DNA of 64,000 nt, taken from contig NZ_BMIN01000013.1 of assembly GCF_014642405.1 (NCBI RefSeq), positions 62,001 through 126,000 on the forward strand, given 5' to 3'. The notes under the pieces were generated by a model. That model did no database searches. It worked only from the letters and a program-made list of their open reading frames with translations, and was not told the DNA's origin. The position numbers were made by a program, and so were the translations under genes. Below are positions 55,415 to 64,000 of the stretch, one piece after another (positions within the stretch are counted from its first letter, which is position 1; each line of letters opens with the position of its first letter). This stretch comes from Pontibacillus salipaludis. Lineage in GTDB: Bacteria > Bacillota > Bacilli > Bacillales > BH030062.

Positions 55415-57142
55415 TTAGTTAAACAAGCGTTTTGTCGCTGTCTTCAACGGTGGTAATTCAATTTTACCACTTTCAAAGAACTCTTTAATCAAATACTCTG
55501 TATAATGAACCGCTTGCTCATACCCAATATTACCCGGAAGTGGCGCTTGGTCCTCTATAGCTACATCAATAATAGCTGGTTTGTCAGAGAGGAAGGCTTT
55601 TTGCATGGCTCCTTCAAGGTCTTCCCTTTTCTCAACACGATACCCTTCACCACCGCAGCTTTCTGCAAATTTGGCGAAGTCCATATCTCCAAGTTCAGTT
55701 GCATAATGAAGGTGCCCCATAGCTTCCTGCTCGTATTGAATCATACCGATCTTACTATTGTTTAAAACAATGACTTTAAGTGGCAACTTATATTTAACAG
55801 CTGTGATAAAGTCCTGCATGTTCATAGCAAATCCACCATCGCCACATACCGCAATAGACTGGCGATTAGGGTATGCTAATTGTCCTGCTATAGCCCCTGG
55901 TAGTCCACACCCCATTGTGGCTAACCAACCTGATATCACCATTTTCTGGCGAACCATAGATAGATACCTTGCGACCCATACCGTCACGTTCCCTACGTCA
56001 CTTGATATGATTGCATCTTCAGGCATGATTTTCTCTAATTCATACATAACTTGTGGCCCGTTAATTGGATCTGTGTTCGCACGCTTTTGCATTTGCATAC
56101 TTACACGCCACTCATCCATCTGTTTTTGATATTTTTCAAGATGTTCTTGATTATCTTTGGGTTCTATATGATCATTCAACCACTGCAGCGTATCTTTTGT
56201 ACTACCTGCAAGGCCAATTTGGACAGGGTAGTGCTTGCCAATTTTACTTGGATCAATATCAATCTGAATAGCCTTTGTATCTTTAGGAAGAAAATCACGA
56301 TAAGGGAATGAAGTACCGATCATTAGAAGCAAGTCTGCTTCTTTCATTGCATTATAGGCTGGTTGTGTTCCAATTTGACCATGTTGCCCTAAGCAAAGGG
56401 GATGATTATCTGGAATTACACCTTTGGCTAATAATGATAAAATGACCGGAGAATGTATAGTCTCCGCAAATTCCACTAATTCTTCCTGCGCATGAGCGGC
56501 CCCTTTACCTGCTAAAATAACAGGTTTCTTTGCCTCCGCAATTGCTTCTTTAGCTTCAATTAGTGATTTCTCAGACGGAAAGACTTCTGTTTTCGCATAG
56601 ACAGAAGACGTTAATTTCTCTTCATACTTCTGCTTAACAGCTGATAGGTCATCCGGAATGATAAGAACAGATACTCCGTTATTTACATATGCTTCTCTTA
56701 GAGCTTGATTGACTAAGTCCGGTAGCTGTTGTGCACTTTGAACACGTTTATTAAATACAGCAACACCATCAAACATACGTTCTAAATTCTCTTCTTGAAA
56801 AGCTCCCGTTCCTACTTCTTCACTTGGAACCTGACCAACTAATGCTAGTACAGGAGCACTGTCAGCTTTCGCATCATAAAGACCATTTACTAAGTGAGTA
56901 GCACCCGGTCCACCAATTGATAAACAAACTCCAACTTTCCCTGTTAACTTCGCATAGGATGAAGCCGCAAGTGCGCCGACTTCTTCGTGTCTAACTTGAA
57001 TAAATTGTAGATCATCTTGACGACTGCGGAAATCATCCATAAGTTCATTTATGGAATCTCCAGGCATCCCATAAATATGATCGATTCCCCAATCATCTAT
57101 AAGTAAGTTGGTTACGATTTCTCCAGTTCTTTTTTCGAACAT
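55415..57142 (-). CDS. ydaP: Pyruvate oxidase (YdaP/PoxB-like, TPP- and FAD-dependent)
   Basis: 575 aa TPP enzyme. N-terminal PYR domain (about 1-175) with the catalytic Glu in FIQVRHEEVGAL (about residue 53-54), central domain, and C-terminal PP domain with TPP/Mg motif CGDGGFAMNMQDFITAVKYK (about 430-450) ending VIVLNNSKIG. Full sequence agrees with Bacillus YdaP, thought to be pyruvate oxidase, giving acetate or acetyl phosphate plus CO2. Acetolactate synthase is an alternative but unlikely, given the YdaP-like C-terminus. Monocistronic. Confidence 0.9.
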   Translation of the reverse strand: MFEKRTGEIVTNLLIDDWGIDHIYGMPGDSINELMDDFRSRQDDLQFIQVRHEEVGALAASSYAKLTGKVGVCLSIGGPGATHLVNGLYDAKADSAPVLALVGQVPSEEVGTGAFQEENLERMFDGVAVFNKRVQSAQQLPDLVNQALREAYVNNGVSVLIIPDDLSAVKQKYEEKLTSSVYAKTEVFPSEKSLIEAKEAIAEAKKPVILAGKGAAHAQEELVEFAETIHSPVILSLLAKGVIPDNHPLCLGQHGQIGTQPAYNAMKEADLLLMIGTSFPYRDFLPKDTKAIQIDIDPSKIGKHYPVQIGLAGSTKDTLQWLNDHIEPKDNQEHLEKYQKQMDEWRVSMQMQKRANTDPINGPQVMYELEKIMPEDAIISSDVGNVTVWVARYLSMVRQKMVISGWLATMGCGLPGAIAGQLAYPNRQSIAVCGDGGFAMNMQDFITAVKYKLPLKVIVLNNSKIGMIQYEQEAMGHLHYATELGDMDFAKFAESCGGEGYRVEKREDLEGAMQKAFLSDKPAIIDVAIEDQAPLPGNIGYEQAVHYTEYLIKEFFESGKIELPPLKTATKRLFN

Positions 57143-57222
57143 AGCGATTCATCCTTTCTAAGTACAATACTTTAATGCTATGCCCGTTCTGAGCCAGAAA
57201 AAAACTTTTTTATGATAGAAAA

Positions 57223-57254
57223 AAGACAGCACTCTACATGAGAGCGCTGTCTTC
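57223..57254 (-). terminator. Terminator of ktrC
   Basis: AAGACAGC-ACTCT and complement (one G-T pair, about 57223-57253), T-run on the minus strand. Confidence 0.85.
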
Positions 57255-57263
57255 TTGTAATTT

Positions 57264-57935
57264 TTATTCATCATCTTCTACTACTAAGTTTTTCTCAAAA
57301 CGGAAAATATCTTTATCTTCCCCAATAATAATTAGTACATCTTCTTCTAAAATTACCTCTGATGCTAGAGGTGAGACATTGATTTCTTTATTCCTCTTTA
57401 TACCGACTACGTTACAACCGTAACGAGCACGTATGTCCAAGTCTACTAGAGTTTTTCCAATCATTTTCTTTCCGGCTTTAACTTCTACAACTGAATGATC
57501 ATCTGATAATTCTAAGTAGTCCAGAACATTGTTTGAAATAATATTATGTGCAATTCGCTTACCCATATCTCGTTCAGGGTGAACAACCTGGTCAGCACCA
57601 ATTTTATTTAACACTTTCTCATGATAATCATTTTGTGCTTTAACGGTTATCTTCTTAATACCTAATTCCTTTAACATTAATGTAGTAAGAATACTAGCTT
57701 GTTGATTATCACCAATGGCTACGATTACGTGGTCAATATTTCGAATACCTAATTCTTTTAGGACATTTTCATCTGTAGAGTCCGCAATGACAGCATGGGA
57801 GGCGATATCTTTATATTCATTCACCTTATCTTCATCAAGGTCTATAGCCAACACTTCCATTCCTTCACGGCTTAACTCTTTACATATACTGCCGCCAAAT
57901 CGGCCAAGACCAATAACTGCATATTCTTTCTTCAT
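57264..57935 (-). CDS. ktrC: KtrC, cytosolic gating subunit of K+ channel
   Basis: 223-aa RCK/KTN protein that binds ATP/ADP/NADH and controls the KtrD-type potassium channel. Rossmann motif: GLGRFGGSICKELSREG (about residues 8-24), acidic residue in LAIDLDED. Lower half is TrkA-C (about 140-220). Corresponds to B. subtilis ykqB. c-di-AMP also binds the C-domain in the family. No KtrD in the window. Role: osmotic K+ uptake. Confidence 0.94.
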   Translation of the reverse strand: MKKEYAVIGLGRFGGSICKELSREGMEVLAIDLDEDKVNEYKDIASHAVIADSTDENVLKELGIRNIDHVIVAIGDNQQASILTTLMLKELGIKKITVKAQNDYHEKVLNKIGADQVVHPERDMGKRIAHNIISNNVLDYLELSDDHSVVEVKAGKKMIGKTLVDLDIRARYGCNVVGIKRNKEINVSPLASEVILEEDVLIIIGEDKDIFRFEKNLVVEDDE

Positions 57936-58041
57936 GCGTGATCCCCCATTCCTTCACATTTACCTTACATCATATTATCATAGATCTGTTTACTATGGAA
58001 AGTTCATCTTATACTAAAGCATCATCCCTAACAAAAGTGAA

Positions 58042-58073
58042 CTCAAGTCATAAAAAAAGAGACGCTCTTATAA
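58042..58073 (-). terminator. Terminator of the cyd/yth operon
   Basis: GACGCTCT-TATAA-AGAACGTC (58051-58058, 58064-58071; one G-T pair) with seven T on minus strand. Confidence 0.8.
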
Positions 58074-58090
58074 AGAACGTCCCACATAGA

Positions 58091-59104
58091 TTACTTTTTC
58101 CCTTTTACATACTCTGCATCAAATAAAAACATGCGCATTAAAAGAATAAGAGAAGGAATAAGAAGGAGCAATCCTGCAATAAACACAATTACAAGCGCAA
58201 GCCCCATTGCTTCATTCGTTACCGAGCTTTCCACCGTAATAAACGGTTCTATTAAATATGGTAAGTGTCCAGCTCCATATCCAAAGAATGCAAAGAAGAA
58301 CTGGAACATAACGAAAATAAAGGCTAGACCATAACGTTTTTGTTGATAAACAAGCAATAATGCACCTAAAAAGAATGCTACACTAAGACCAAACATCCAC
58401 CACAGATCAAGCATTTTCTCAAAATGACGAGCGTTATGCTGACTCATAGCAATAAATGTAGTCAAACTAGCGATAATCGTTGGGGATCCCCAGAAAAGCG
58501 TATACTTTCTCATTAATTCAAGAGCAGGCTGATCATTAGCTTTAGAGGCATAAAAGGTTAAGAAGGCTGCACTTATAAATAAGACGGAAACAATAGCAAG
58601 GAACACAACGCTCCATGAATATGGACTAGTTAACAGCTCACCTGTTAAGAGACGAACCCCATTATCCGTTTCTTCAATAAAGCCCCCTTCTGATATAGTC
58701 ATGGCTGTGCTTAATGACGCTGGTATTAACAAGCCTGTTGCCCCATATAAAAACATAAAGAAATTACTTTTCTTAGACCCATAGTTTTCAAATGCGTAAA
58801 AAGAACCTCGAATTGCAATCAACACAATAGCAATACTTCCTGGTATGAGTAAAGATTGCCCAAAGTAATAAGCGGAATCCGGAAAGAAACCGACGAGACC
58901 AACGAAAAAGAAGACAAAAAACACGTTTGTTACTTCCCATACCGGGGACAGATACCTACTTATTAATTGGTTAATGATGTGGTCTTGTTTAGTCGTTTTG
59001 GCGTAGTAAGCGAAAAAACCTGCACCAAAGTCAACAGAAGCTACAATTAAATAGCCGTACAAAAAGATCCACAGGACCGTAATCCCTATCATTTCATAAC
59101 TCAT
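58091..59104 (-). CDS. ythB: Cytochrome bd-type oxidase subunit II (YthB-like)
   Basis: 337 aa, eight or nine membrane segments. CydB family marks: VDFGAGFFAYYA, VWEVTNVFFVFFFVGLVGFF, and the C-terminal NEAMGLALVIVFIAGLLLL. Its ATG overlaps the ythA stop by 4 nt. Supports subunit I in quinol oxidation. Confidence 0.9.
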   Translation of the reverse strand: MSYEMIGITVLWIFLYGYLIVASVDFGAGFFAYYAKTTKQDHIINQLISRYLSPVWEVTNVFFVFFFVGLVGFFPDSAYYFGQSLLIPGSIAIVLIAIRGSFYAFENYGSKKSNFFMFLYGATGLLIPASLSTAMTISEGGFIEETDNGVRLLTGELLTSPYSWSVVFLAIVSVLFISAAFLTFYASKANDQPALELMRKYTLFWGSPTIIASLTTFIAMSQHNARHFEKMLDLWWMFGLSVAFFLGALLLVYQQKRYGLAFIFVMFQFFFAFFGYGAGHLPYLIEPFITVESSVTNEAMGLALVIVFIAGLLLLIPSLILLMRMFLFDAEYVKGKK

Positions 59105-60453
59105 TTATGACCACCTCGCTTCGCTACATCTGGATACCTTTTCTCTAACTCTAGCTCTGCGGGATTGTTTTTAAACATTTTCCGTAAGACTGAAATAGCT
59201 CCTCCCCCAAGTACAACATACAAAGCAAGGAACAATACAAACATCCAGTCCACGTGTGGAGATGTTGTGGCTCCCTCAGCCACTTTCATAAATCCTCTTA
59301 AGATCCAAGGTTGACGACCTACTTCTGCGAAAATCCAACCGAATTCAATAGCAAGCATCGCACCAGGTCCATTAATCACAATAAGCCATAGAAGCCATTT
59401 ATTATTCTCATTCCATTTCTTAAGTTTTGAGAACAACAAGTATAAGAAGGAAACGCCTAAAGCGTACATTCCAAGCATAACCATAAGGTCAAACATGTAG
59501 TGAATCCATAGTGGAGGTGTTTCATCTTCTGGAAATTCATTTAAACCCGTCACTTCACTATCAAATGATCCGTGAGCAAGGAAGCTTAGTGCATTAGGAA
59601 GACGAAGTGCATTTTCTACTTCATTATCTTCATTCAACGTTCCAAATACGATTAAATCCGCATTCTTCTCTGTCTCAAAGTGCCACTCCGCTGCAGCTAA
59701 TTTCTCAGGCTGTTCGTTTGCTAGGAATTTAGCTGAAAGGTCTCCGGCAATAGCCGTTGTAATAGCAAATATAAACGTAGCCACCATCGTAAGTTTCAAG
59801 GCTTTCTTATGATAGTCAGAAGCATTCTTCTTCAAGATCGCAAAAGCTGCAATAGCTGCTAGAATCGCAGCAGAGGTTAAGTAGCTTGAAGACACCACGT
59901 GAAACACTTTCGTTGGTGTAGCCGGATTAAACATAGCTGCTAATGGATCAACGTTAGTTAGAGTTCGACCTTCAAGATCAAATCCTTGTGGTGTATTCAT
60001 AAACGCATTCACAGTGGTAATAAAGAAAGCAGACATTGTAGCACCAATTACAACGGGTATGGAAAGCAACCAGTGGTAAATTGGATTTTTAAAACGATCC
60101 CATGTGTAGAGATAAATCCCTAAAAATATGGCTTCAAAGAAAAACGCAAATGTCTCCATGAATAAAGGAAGTGCTATAACATTTCCAGCAAACTGCATAA
60201 ATTTAGGCCATAACAAAGATAACTGAAGTCCGATAGCAGTACCTGTTACAACACCTACTGCAACGGTAATGGTAAATCCTCGCGCCCATCTCCTAGCTAG
60301 CAATGTGTAGTTTGCATCTTTCTTCTTGATTCCTATAAATTCAGCTATTGAGACCATAACCGGGATCCCAACGCCTACTGTTGCAAATATAATATGGAAA
60401 ACCAGTGTTAAACTCGTTAACATCCGGCTCATCATGGCACTATCTAATTCCAT
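59101..60453 (-). CDS. ythA: Cytochrome bd-type quinol oxidase subunit I (YthA-like)
   Basis: 450 aa, nine membrane segments. LTLVFHIIFATVGVGIPVMV, ARRWARGFTITVAVGVVTGT, PLFMETFAFFFEAIFLGIYL and FAEVGRQPWILRGFMK (Q-loop/heme b595 region) match YthA, the second bd-type oxidase of Bacillus, rather than canonical CydA. Heme ligand candidates are His 19 and a central Met/His. Known YthAB is a bd- or bb'-type oxidase; the heme set cannot be read here. GGGGAGG 8 nt before ATG. A Rex box lies 128 bp upstream. Confidence 0.9.
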   Translation of the reverse strand: MELDSAMMSRMLTSLTLVFHIIFATVGVGIPVMVSIAEFIGIKKKDANYTLLARRWARGFTITVAVGVVTGTAIGLQLSLLWPKFMQFAGNVIALPLFMETFAFFFEAIFLGIYLYTWDRFKNPIYHWLLSIPVVIGATMSAFFITTVNAFMNTPQGFDLEGRTLTNVDPLAAMFNPATPTKVFHVVSSSYLTSAAILAAIAAFAILKKNASDYHKKALKLTMVATFIFAITTAIAGDLSAKFLANEQPEKLAAAEWHFETEKNADLIVFGTLNEDNEVENALRLPNALSFLAHGSFDSEVTGLNEFPEDETPPLWIHYMFDLMVMLGMYALGVSFLYLLFSKLKKWNENNKWLLWLIVINGPGAMLAIEFGWIFAEVGRQPWILRGFMKVAEGATTSPHVDWMFVLFLALYVVLGGGAISVLRKMFKNNPAELELEKRYPDVAKRGGHK

Positions 60454-60534
60454 TGAGTATGACCTCCCCTATATAAATCAAGTTCATTAGTAATTCGTTT
60501 ATAGTTTTATTACTCTATTTCCATCGTACTAATA

Positions 60535-60540
60535 GTATAA
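60535..60540 (-). promoter_or_regulatory. Possible -10 (TATACT) of ythAB
   Basis: TATACT on the minus strand, about 82 bp before ythA; no clear -35. Placement relative to the Rex box at 60581-60598 is compatible with control by Rex. Confidence 0.4.
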
Positions 60541-60580
60541 ACCCTCTAACTATCGCGTTGGGAATGAACCGATGACAGTT

Positions 60581-60598
60581 TTGTGACACATTTCACAA
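60581..60598. promoter_or_regulatory. Rex (NADH-responsive repressor) operator
   Basis: TTGTGACACATTTCACAA: an 18-bp palindrome TTGTGA-n6-TCACAA, matching the Rex consensus TTGTGAAnnnnTTCACAA at the outer six positions on both sides. In Bacillus Rex represses cyd genes when NADH is low. Confidence 0.82.
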
Positions 60599-60725
60599 AG
60601 TCATTCAAATAAAAAAAGCTTTACCCAAGACCCTATATTATATCGAAAATTGTCTACTGTTTCGATTACTAATATTATAACGACAAGCCATCTTTTTCTT
60701 CAAAAAATGTGCCCGCACTTAGCAT

Positions 60726-60766
60726 AAAAAAACTCTAACCTTATTGTCACAAGGTTAGAGTTTTTA
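60726..60766 (-). terminator. Terminator of the ABC transporter operon
   Basis: AAACTCTAACCTT and complement (60730-60742, 60751-60763), seven T on the minus strand. The rest of the 300-bp gap up to ythA is AT-rich. Confidence 0.92.
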
Positions 60767-60767
60767 T

Positions 60768-62597
60768 TTACATAGCGTCAAGCATTTGGAATTGGGTCTT
60801 TACTAGATCAAAGTATTCTCCTTTAAGTTCCATTAACTCGCTATGATTTCCTTGTTCTAAGATCCGCCCGTGTTCAAGTACAATGATGTTATCCGAGTCA
60901 CGGATTGTTGACAAGCGGTGAGCGATAATAATGGCTGTTCTACCTTTTAATAATCGGTTTAACGCTTCTTGAATCTTTACTTCTGTTTCTGTATCTATTG
61001 ATGAAGTTGCTTCATCTAATATTAATATCTTGGGATCAGCTAGTAATGCCCTAGCAAAGGATAATAATTGACGTTCCCCTGCTGAGAGAATATTACCCCT
61101 TTCCTCTACTTCCGTCTCATATCCATTTGCAAGACGTTGAATAAAGTCATCAGCCCCAACTACTTTAGCAGACTCGATCACTTCTTCATCTGTAGCGTCC
61201 GGACGTCCAAATCGAATATTCTCCATAATAGTTCCTGAAAAAATGAATGTATCCTGCAGTACAACACTGATTTGTTGTCGTACGCTATTTAATTTGACAT
61301 CTCTCAAATCGTGTCCGTCTATTTTCACAGACCCATTCGTAGGATCATAAAAACGGCTAATCAGATTGGCTATTGTAGATTTCCCGCTACCAGTATGACC
61401 TACAAGGGCTACTGTCTGGCCTTGCTTAATTTCTAAAGAAATATCATGTAAAGCAACACGATCTTCGTCATAAGAGAAACGAACATGATCAAAATCAATG
61501 TGGCCTTTCATATCTTTCAACTCAATCGCATCTTTACGCTCTTCAACATTAGGCTCTTCATCCAAAAACTCAAAGATACGCTCGGAAGCGGCCATCGCCA
61601 TAAGAAGCTGGTTATACATTTGGCCAAGTCTTGAGATTGGTTCCCAGAACATACCTAAGAAAGTCGAGAATGTAACAAAAGTACCTACTGTTATTTGACC
61701 ATTAATGATGAGGAACGCACCATAAGAAATAAGGATAACTGTTCCAACAGCATTACTCATTTCCACGAAGGGACGGAACATCGCGCTTTTCTTAGTAGCA
61801 TTACGCCATGATTCAAAGTTGTCACTATTCACCCCATCAAAATATTCGGTATTCTCATTTTCTTGTGAGAATGACTGAGTAATCCGAATCCCTTGTATAC
61901 TTTCATTTAAATGGGAATTTAAACGAGACTGCTGAATGCGCACATCTTGCCACGACCTGCGAATATTACGTCTGAGTTTTGTAGAGATAAAGAACATAAT
62001 TGGTAGGATGATCATAATGGCTAGTGCAAGCTTAGGACTTAACACAAGTAAGATAACAATAATACCAATTAACGTTACGACATCCATTAACAAATTGATA
62101 ATTCCGTTGGTGAATAATTCTTGTAGTGAATTAATATCGTTCATTATTCGAACAAGAATCGAGCCCGCTGATCGGTTATCAAAAAATTTATGACTTAAGC
62201 GTTGTACGTGGGAAAACAAATGCTTCCGCAAGTCGTATATGACGTTCTGCCCTAAGATGTTCACCCACCTAATCCGTAATGTGTTGCCCACAAAGCTCAG
62301 CACGTACAGAATGGAAATTCCAACAACAAGTTGGATTAATAGATTAGGATCTTCTCCCTTAATAGCCAAATCAATCGCAACCTTACCAATTAAAACTGGC
62401 ACGATCAGCCTTACGATTGTAGACACGAGCATAGCTATAATAGCAGCTGGTAACAGCCTTTTAGAGTACGGCTTCACATATTGAAGCATACGGCCCATTT
62501 GCTTCCAGTTAAATTGCTTCTCGATTGCCTGGTCTTGTGTATATTTAAACCTCTGTAAATGAGGACTCTTGTATTCTTGCTTTGGTGCTTTCGCCAT
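60768..62597 (-). CDS. ABC exporter half-transporter (second subunit of a heterodimer)
   Basis: 609 aa: six-helix membrane domain (about 40-330) and ATPase domain (about 360-600). Walker A VGHTGSGKSTIANL, Q-loop VVLQDTF, signature ILSAGERQLLSFARALL (LSAGE instead of LSGGQ), Walker B PKILILDEATSS, switch IIAHRLSTI. Glu after Walker B present, so this is the catalytically normal site for its own Walker A. N-terminal 35 residues are a basic cytoplasmic extension. It pairs with the next gene upstream (gap 11 nt), in the style of YfiBC/YheIH/YknUV. Likely drug or lipid export; substrate unknown. Confidence 0.92.
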   Translation of the reverse strand: MAKAPKQEYKSPHLQRFKYTQDQAIEKQFNWKQMGRMLQYVKPYSKRLLPAAIIAMLVSTIVRLIVPVLIGKVAIDLAIKGEDPNLLIQLVVGISILYVLSFVGNTLRIRWVNILGQNVIYDLRKHLFSHVQRLSHKFFDNRSAGSILVRIMNDINSLQELFTNGIINLLMDVVTLIGIIVILLVLSPKLALAIMIILPIMFFISTKLRRNIRRSWQDVRIQQSRLNSHLNESIQGIRITQSFSQENENTEYFDGVNSDNFESWRNATKKSAMFRPFVEMSNAVGTVILISYGAFLIINGQITVGTFVTFSTFLGMFWEPISRLGQMYNQLLMAMAASERIFEFLDEEPNVEERKDAIELKDMKGHIDFDHVRFSYDEDRVALHDISLEIKQGQTVALVGHTGSGKSTIANLISRFYDPTNGSVKIDGHDLRDVKLNSVRQQISVVLQDTFIFSGTIMENIRFGRPDATDEEVIESAKVVGADDFIQRLANGYETEVEERGNILSAGERQLLSFARALLADPKILILDEATSSIDTETEVKIQEALNRLLKGRTAIIIAHRLSTIRDSDNIIVLEHGRILEQGNHSELMELKGEYFDLVKTQFQMLDAM

Positions 62598-62608
62598 CTT
62601 TCTCCCCC

Positions 62609-64000
62609 CTAACCTTGACTTGAAGCCTGCAGAATGGCTTCTTTATCCTGATATTGTATATCGTAGATACGCTGGTACGGACCTCCATTGTCTAACAACT
62701 CTTCATGAACCCCACGCTCAACGATTCGACCATTTTCTAGAACTAAAATCTCGTCCGCGTGTTTTAAAGATGATATACGGTGAGCAATGATAAATGTTGT
62801 ACGGCCTTCCATTACTTCTTTTAATGCTTTTTGAATTTGTAGTTCTGTCTCCATATCAACTGCCGATGTTGCATCATCAAGCACAAGAATACTAGGATCA
62901 ATTAAAATTGCACGAGCAATGGCAACACGCTGCTTCTGACCACCAGATAAACCCATGCCTCGTTCACCTAGCAAAGTATCGTATCCATTTGGCATTTCTA
63001 GAATAAATTCATGTGCTTGTGCCCTTTTAGCTGCATCAATGATTTCTTCCATTGAAGCTTCCGGATTTCCGTACGCAATATTCTCTTTAATGGTCGTAGA
63101 GAATAAAAATGATTCCTGTAAAACAAATCCGATATTACTTCTTAGTTCTTTTAGTCCATAATTTTGAACCGGCTTTCCATCCACTAAAACTTGGCCTTGT
63201 TCAGGTTCATAGAAACGAGTGATGAGCTGAGTAATACTTGTTTTGCCAGAACCAGTGGCTCCAATTAAGCCGACTGTTTTCCCAGGAGGCGCGTCAAAAT
63301 TTATATCTTTCAAAGCAGAATCATCATCCTCTTCATAAGAGAGTGTCACGTCTTTAAACATCACATGGCCGTTCAGACGCTTTTGACGAATTGCTTCTGG
63401 GATCTCTTGAATATCTTCAGTTGCTTCAAGTATCTCTAATAAGCGTTCTCCTGAAGCTTTGGATTGGGAAAACAAGTTAATAACGAATCCAAAGTTCATA
63501 AGCGGCCCTAGAATGTACCAAATCAAGTTAAAGAAAGCTACCAATACACCAACAGTTACCTCACCCTGAATATACAAATAGCCACCGAAACCTAGTAAAG
63601 CTACTACACTAATATTTCCTATAAACTCCATTAGCGGGAAATATTTAGCCCAAATATTCGAGGTAGAAAGATAATTTTGGCGATATTCATCGTTTTTATC
63701 TGTGAAACGACCTACTTCAAAATCTTCTCGTGACAACGATTTTACCGTATTCATTCCACTAATATTCTCTTGAACACGCGTATTCAATCGACCAAACGCT
63801 TTACGAATTCCCCTAAAAGCGGGGTGTACCCTCTTATCAAAACGATAAACCACTACTGCCAAAAACGGCATAGAAGCCATTGTTACTAATGCAAGAGGTA
63901 TAGAATAATAGAACATCACACTCAAACTAATGATAATTAAGGATACAATTCGAATAAATTCTGCAAATCCAAAAGATAAAAAGAAACGAAATGCTTCGAC
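62609..64000 (-). CDS. ABC exporter half-transporter, first subunit (N-terminus beyond window edge)
   Basis: The frame is open to position 64000, adding about 25 residues (VEAFRFFLSFGFAEFIR...) before the first in-window start codon, so the true N-terminus lies outside. Seen part: membrane domain end, then ATPase: Walker A IGATGSGKTSITQL, signature MGLSGGQKQRVAIARAIL, Walker B PSILVLDDATSAVD. Here the residue after Walker B Asp is Asp, not Glu (LDDATS), the degenerate site typical of the paired half of heterodimeric exporters. The C-terminal tail is short. Confidence 0.93.
   Translation of the reverse strand, partial: VEAFRFFLSFGFAEFIRIVSLIIISLSVMFYYSIPLALVTMASMPFLAVVVYRFDKRVHPAFRGIRKAFGRLNTRVQENISGMNTVKSLSREDFEVGRFTDKNDEYRQNYLSTSNIWAKYFPLMEFIGNISVVALLGFGGYLYIQGEVTVGVLVAFFNLIWYILGPLMNFGFVINLFSQSKASGERLLEILEATEDIQEIPEAIRQKRLNGHVMFKDVTLSYEEDDDSALKDINFDAPPGKTVGLIGATGSGKTSITQLITRFYEPEQGQVLVDGKPVQNYGLKELRSNIGFVLQESFLFSTTIKENIAYGNPEASMEEIIDAAKRAQAHEFILEMPNGYDTLLGERGMGLSGGQKQRVAIARAILIDPSILVLDDATSAVDMETELQIQKALKEVMEGRTTFIIAHRISSLKHADEILVLENGRIVERGVHEELLDNGGPYQRIYDIQYQDKEAILQASSQG

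Noticed and set aside
54891-55456. ORFs of 68-98 aa in repeat copy E
   Set aside because: Same reason; the longest ones cross into the poxB terminator.
59101-60453. Canonical cydA
   Set aside because: The N-terminus and the loop sequences follow YthA rather than CydA; no cydCD genes follow.

Overview
The window is chromosomal DNA of a low-GC Gram-positive endospore former of the family Bacillaceae. The gene order closely follows the Bacillus subtilis ylb-cta-pycA-yla-ykt-speA-pdh-rnjA-ktrC region, read mostly in the opposite orientation. Spore-related genes (ylbD, ylaJ), caa3 oxidase, Rex and CcpN-type sites and SR1P support this. Very acidic Glu/Asp/Ser linkers in exported proteins, a BCCT osmolyte transporter and MscL suggest a moderately halophilic genus of the Halobacillus/Pontibacillus kind. 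That genus assignment is inference.

Layout, left to right. 1-8.4 kb: coaD (cut by the edge), rsmD, an unrecognised exported 473-aa protein, then ylbG, ylbF, ylbE, ylbD, ylbC, ylbB, ylbA and mscL. 8.5-11.6 kb: an AI-2E-family exporter, a GNAT acetyltransferase and a DUF420 (CtaM-like) protein. 11.6-19.3 kb: the caa3 cytochrome oxidase cluster ctaB-C-D-E-F-G with ctaA divergent. 19.3-30.2 kb: pycA, ftsW, ylaN, glsA, ylaL, PhoH2, ylaJ, ylaI, ylaH, ylaF. 30.2-37.9 kb: a yczE-like gene with an in-frame stop, suhB/yktC, ykzI, yktB, typA, yktA, a nitronate monooxygenase-like gene and speA. 37.9-38.2 kb: the dual-function sRNA SR1 with its peptide SR1P, missed by size-filtered ORF calling. 38.4-43.0 kb: accessory transport and lipoprotein genes. 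43.6-49.7 kb: pdhABCD and ykyA. 49.9-54.7 kb: defB, ykrA, an EamA transporter, rpoY-rnjA. 55.4-64 kb: pyruvate oxidase, ktrC, a YthAB-type bd oxidase with an upstream Rex box, and a heterodimeric ABC exporter cut by the right edge.

Functionally the window is centred on respiration and carbon flow at pyruvate: PDH, pyruvate carboxylase, pyruvate oxidase, two terminal oxidases with heme A synthesis, and SR1, which links sugar status to GapA and arginine metabolism.

The least explained signal is a family of five composite palindromic intergenic repeats of about 340-610 bp (about 6.80-7.37, 10.40-11.00, 24.61-24.95, 43.08-43.57 and 54.85-55.33 kb), plus one relic near 31.8 kb. Each has inverted ends and up to two large palindromes. 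The stem sequences change between copies while pairing is kept. Two copies carry the same 118-bp structured insert at the same site, flanked by a CTA direct repeat. They hold no credible genes. I cannot match them to a named family from memory.
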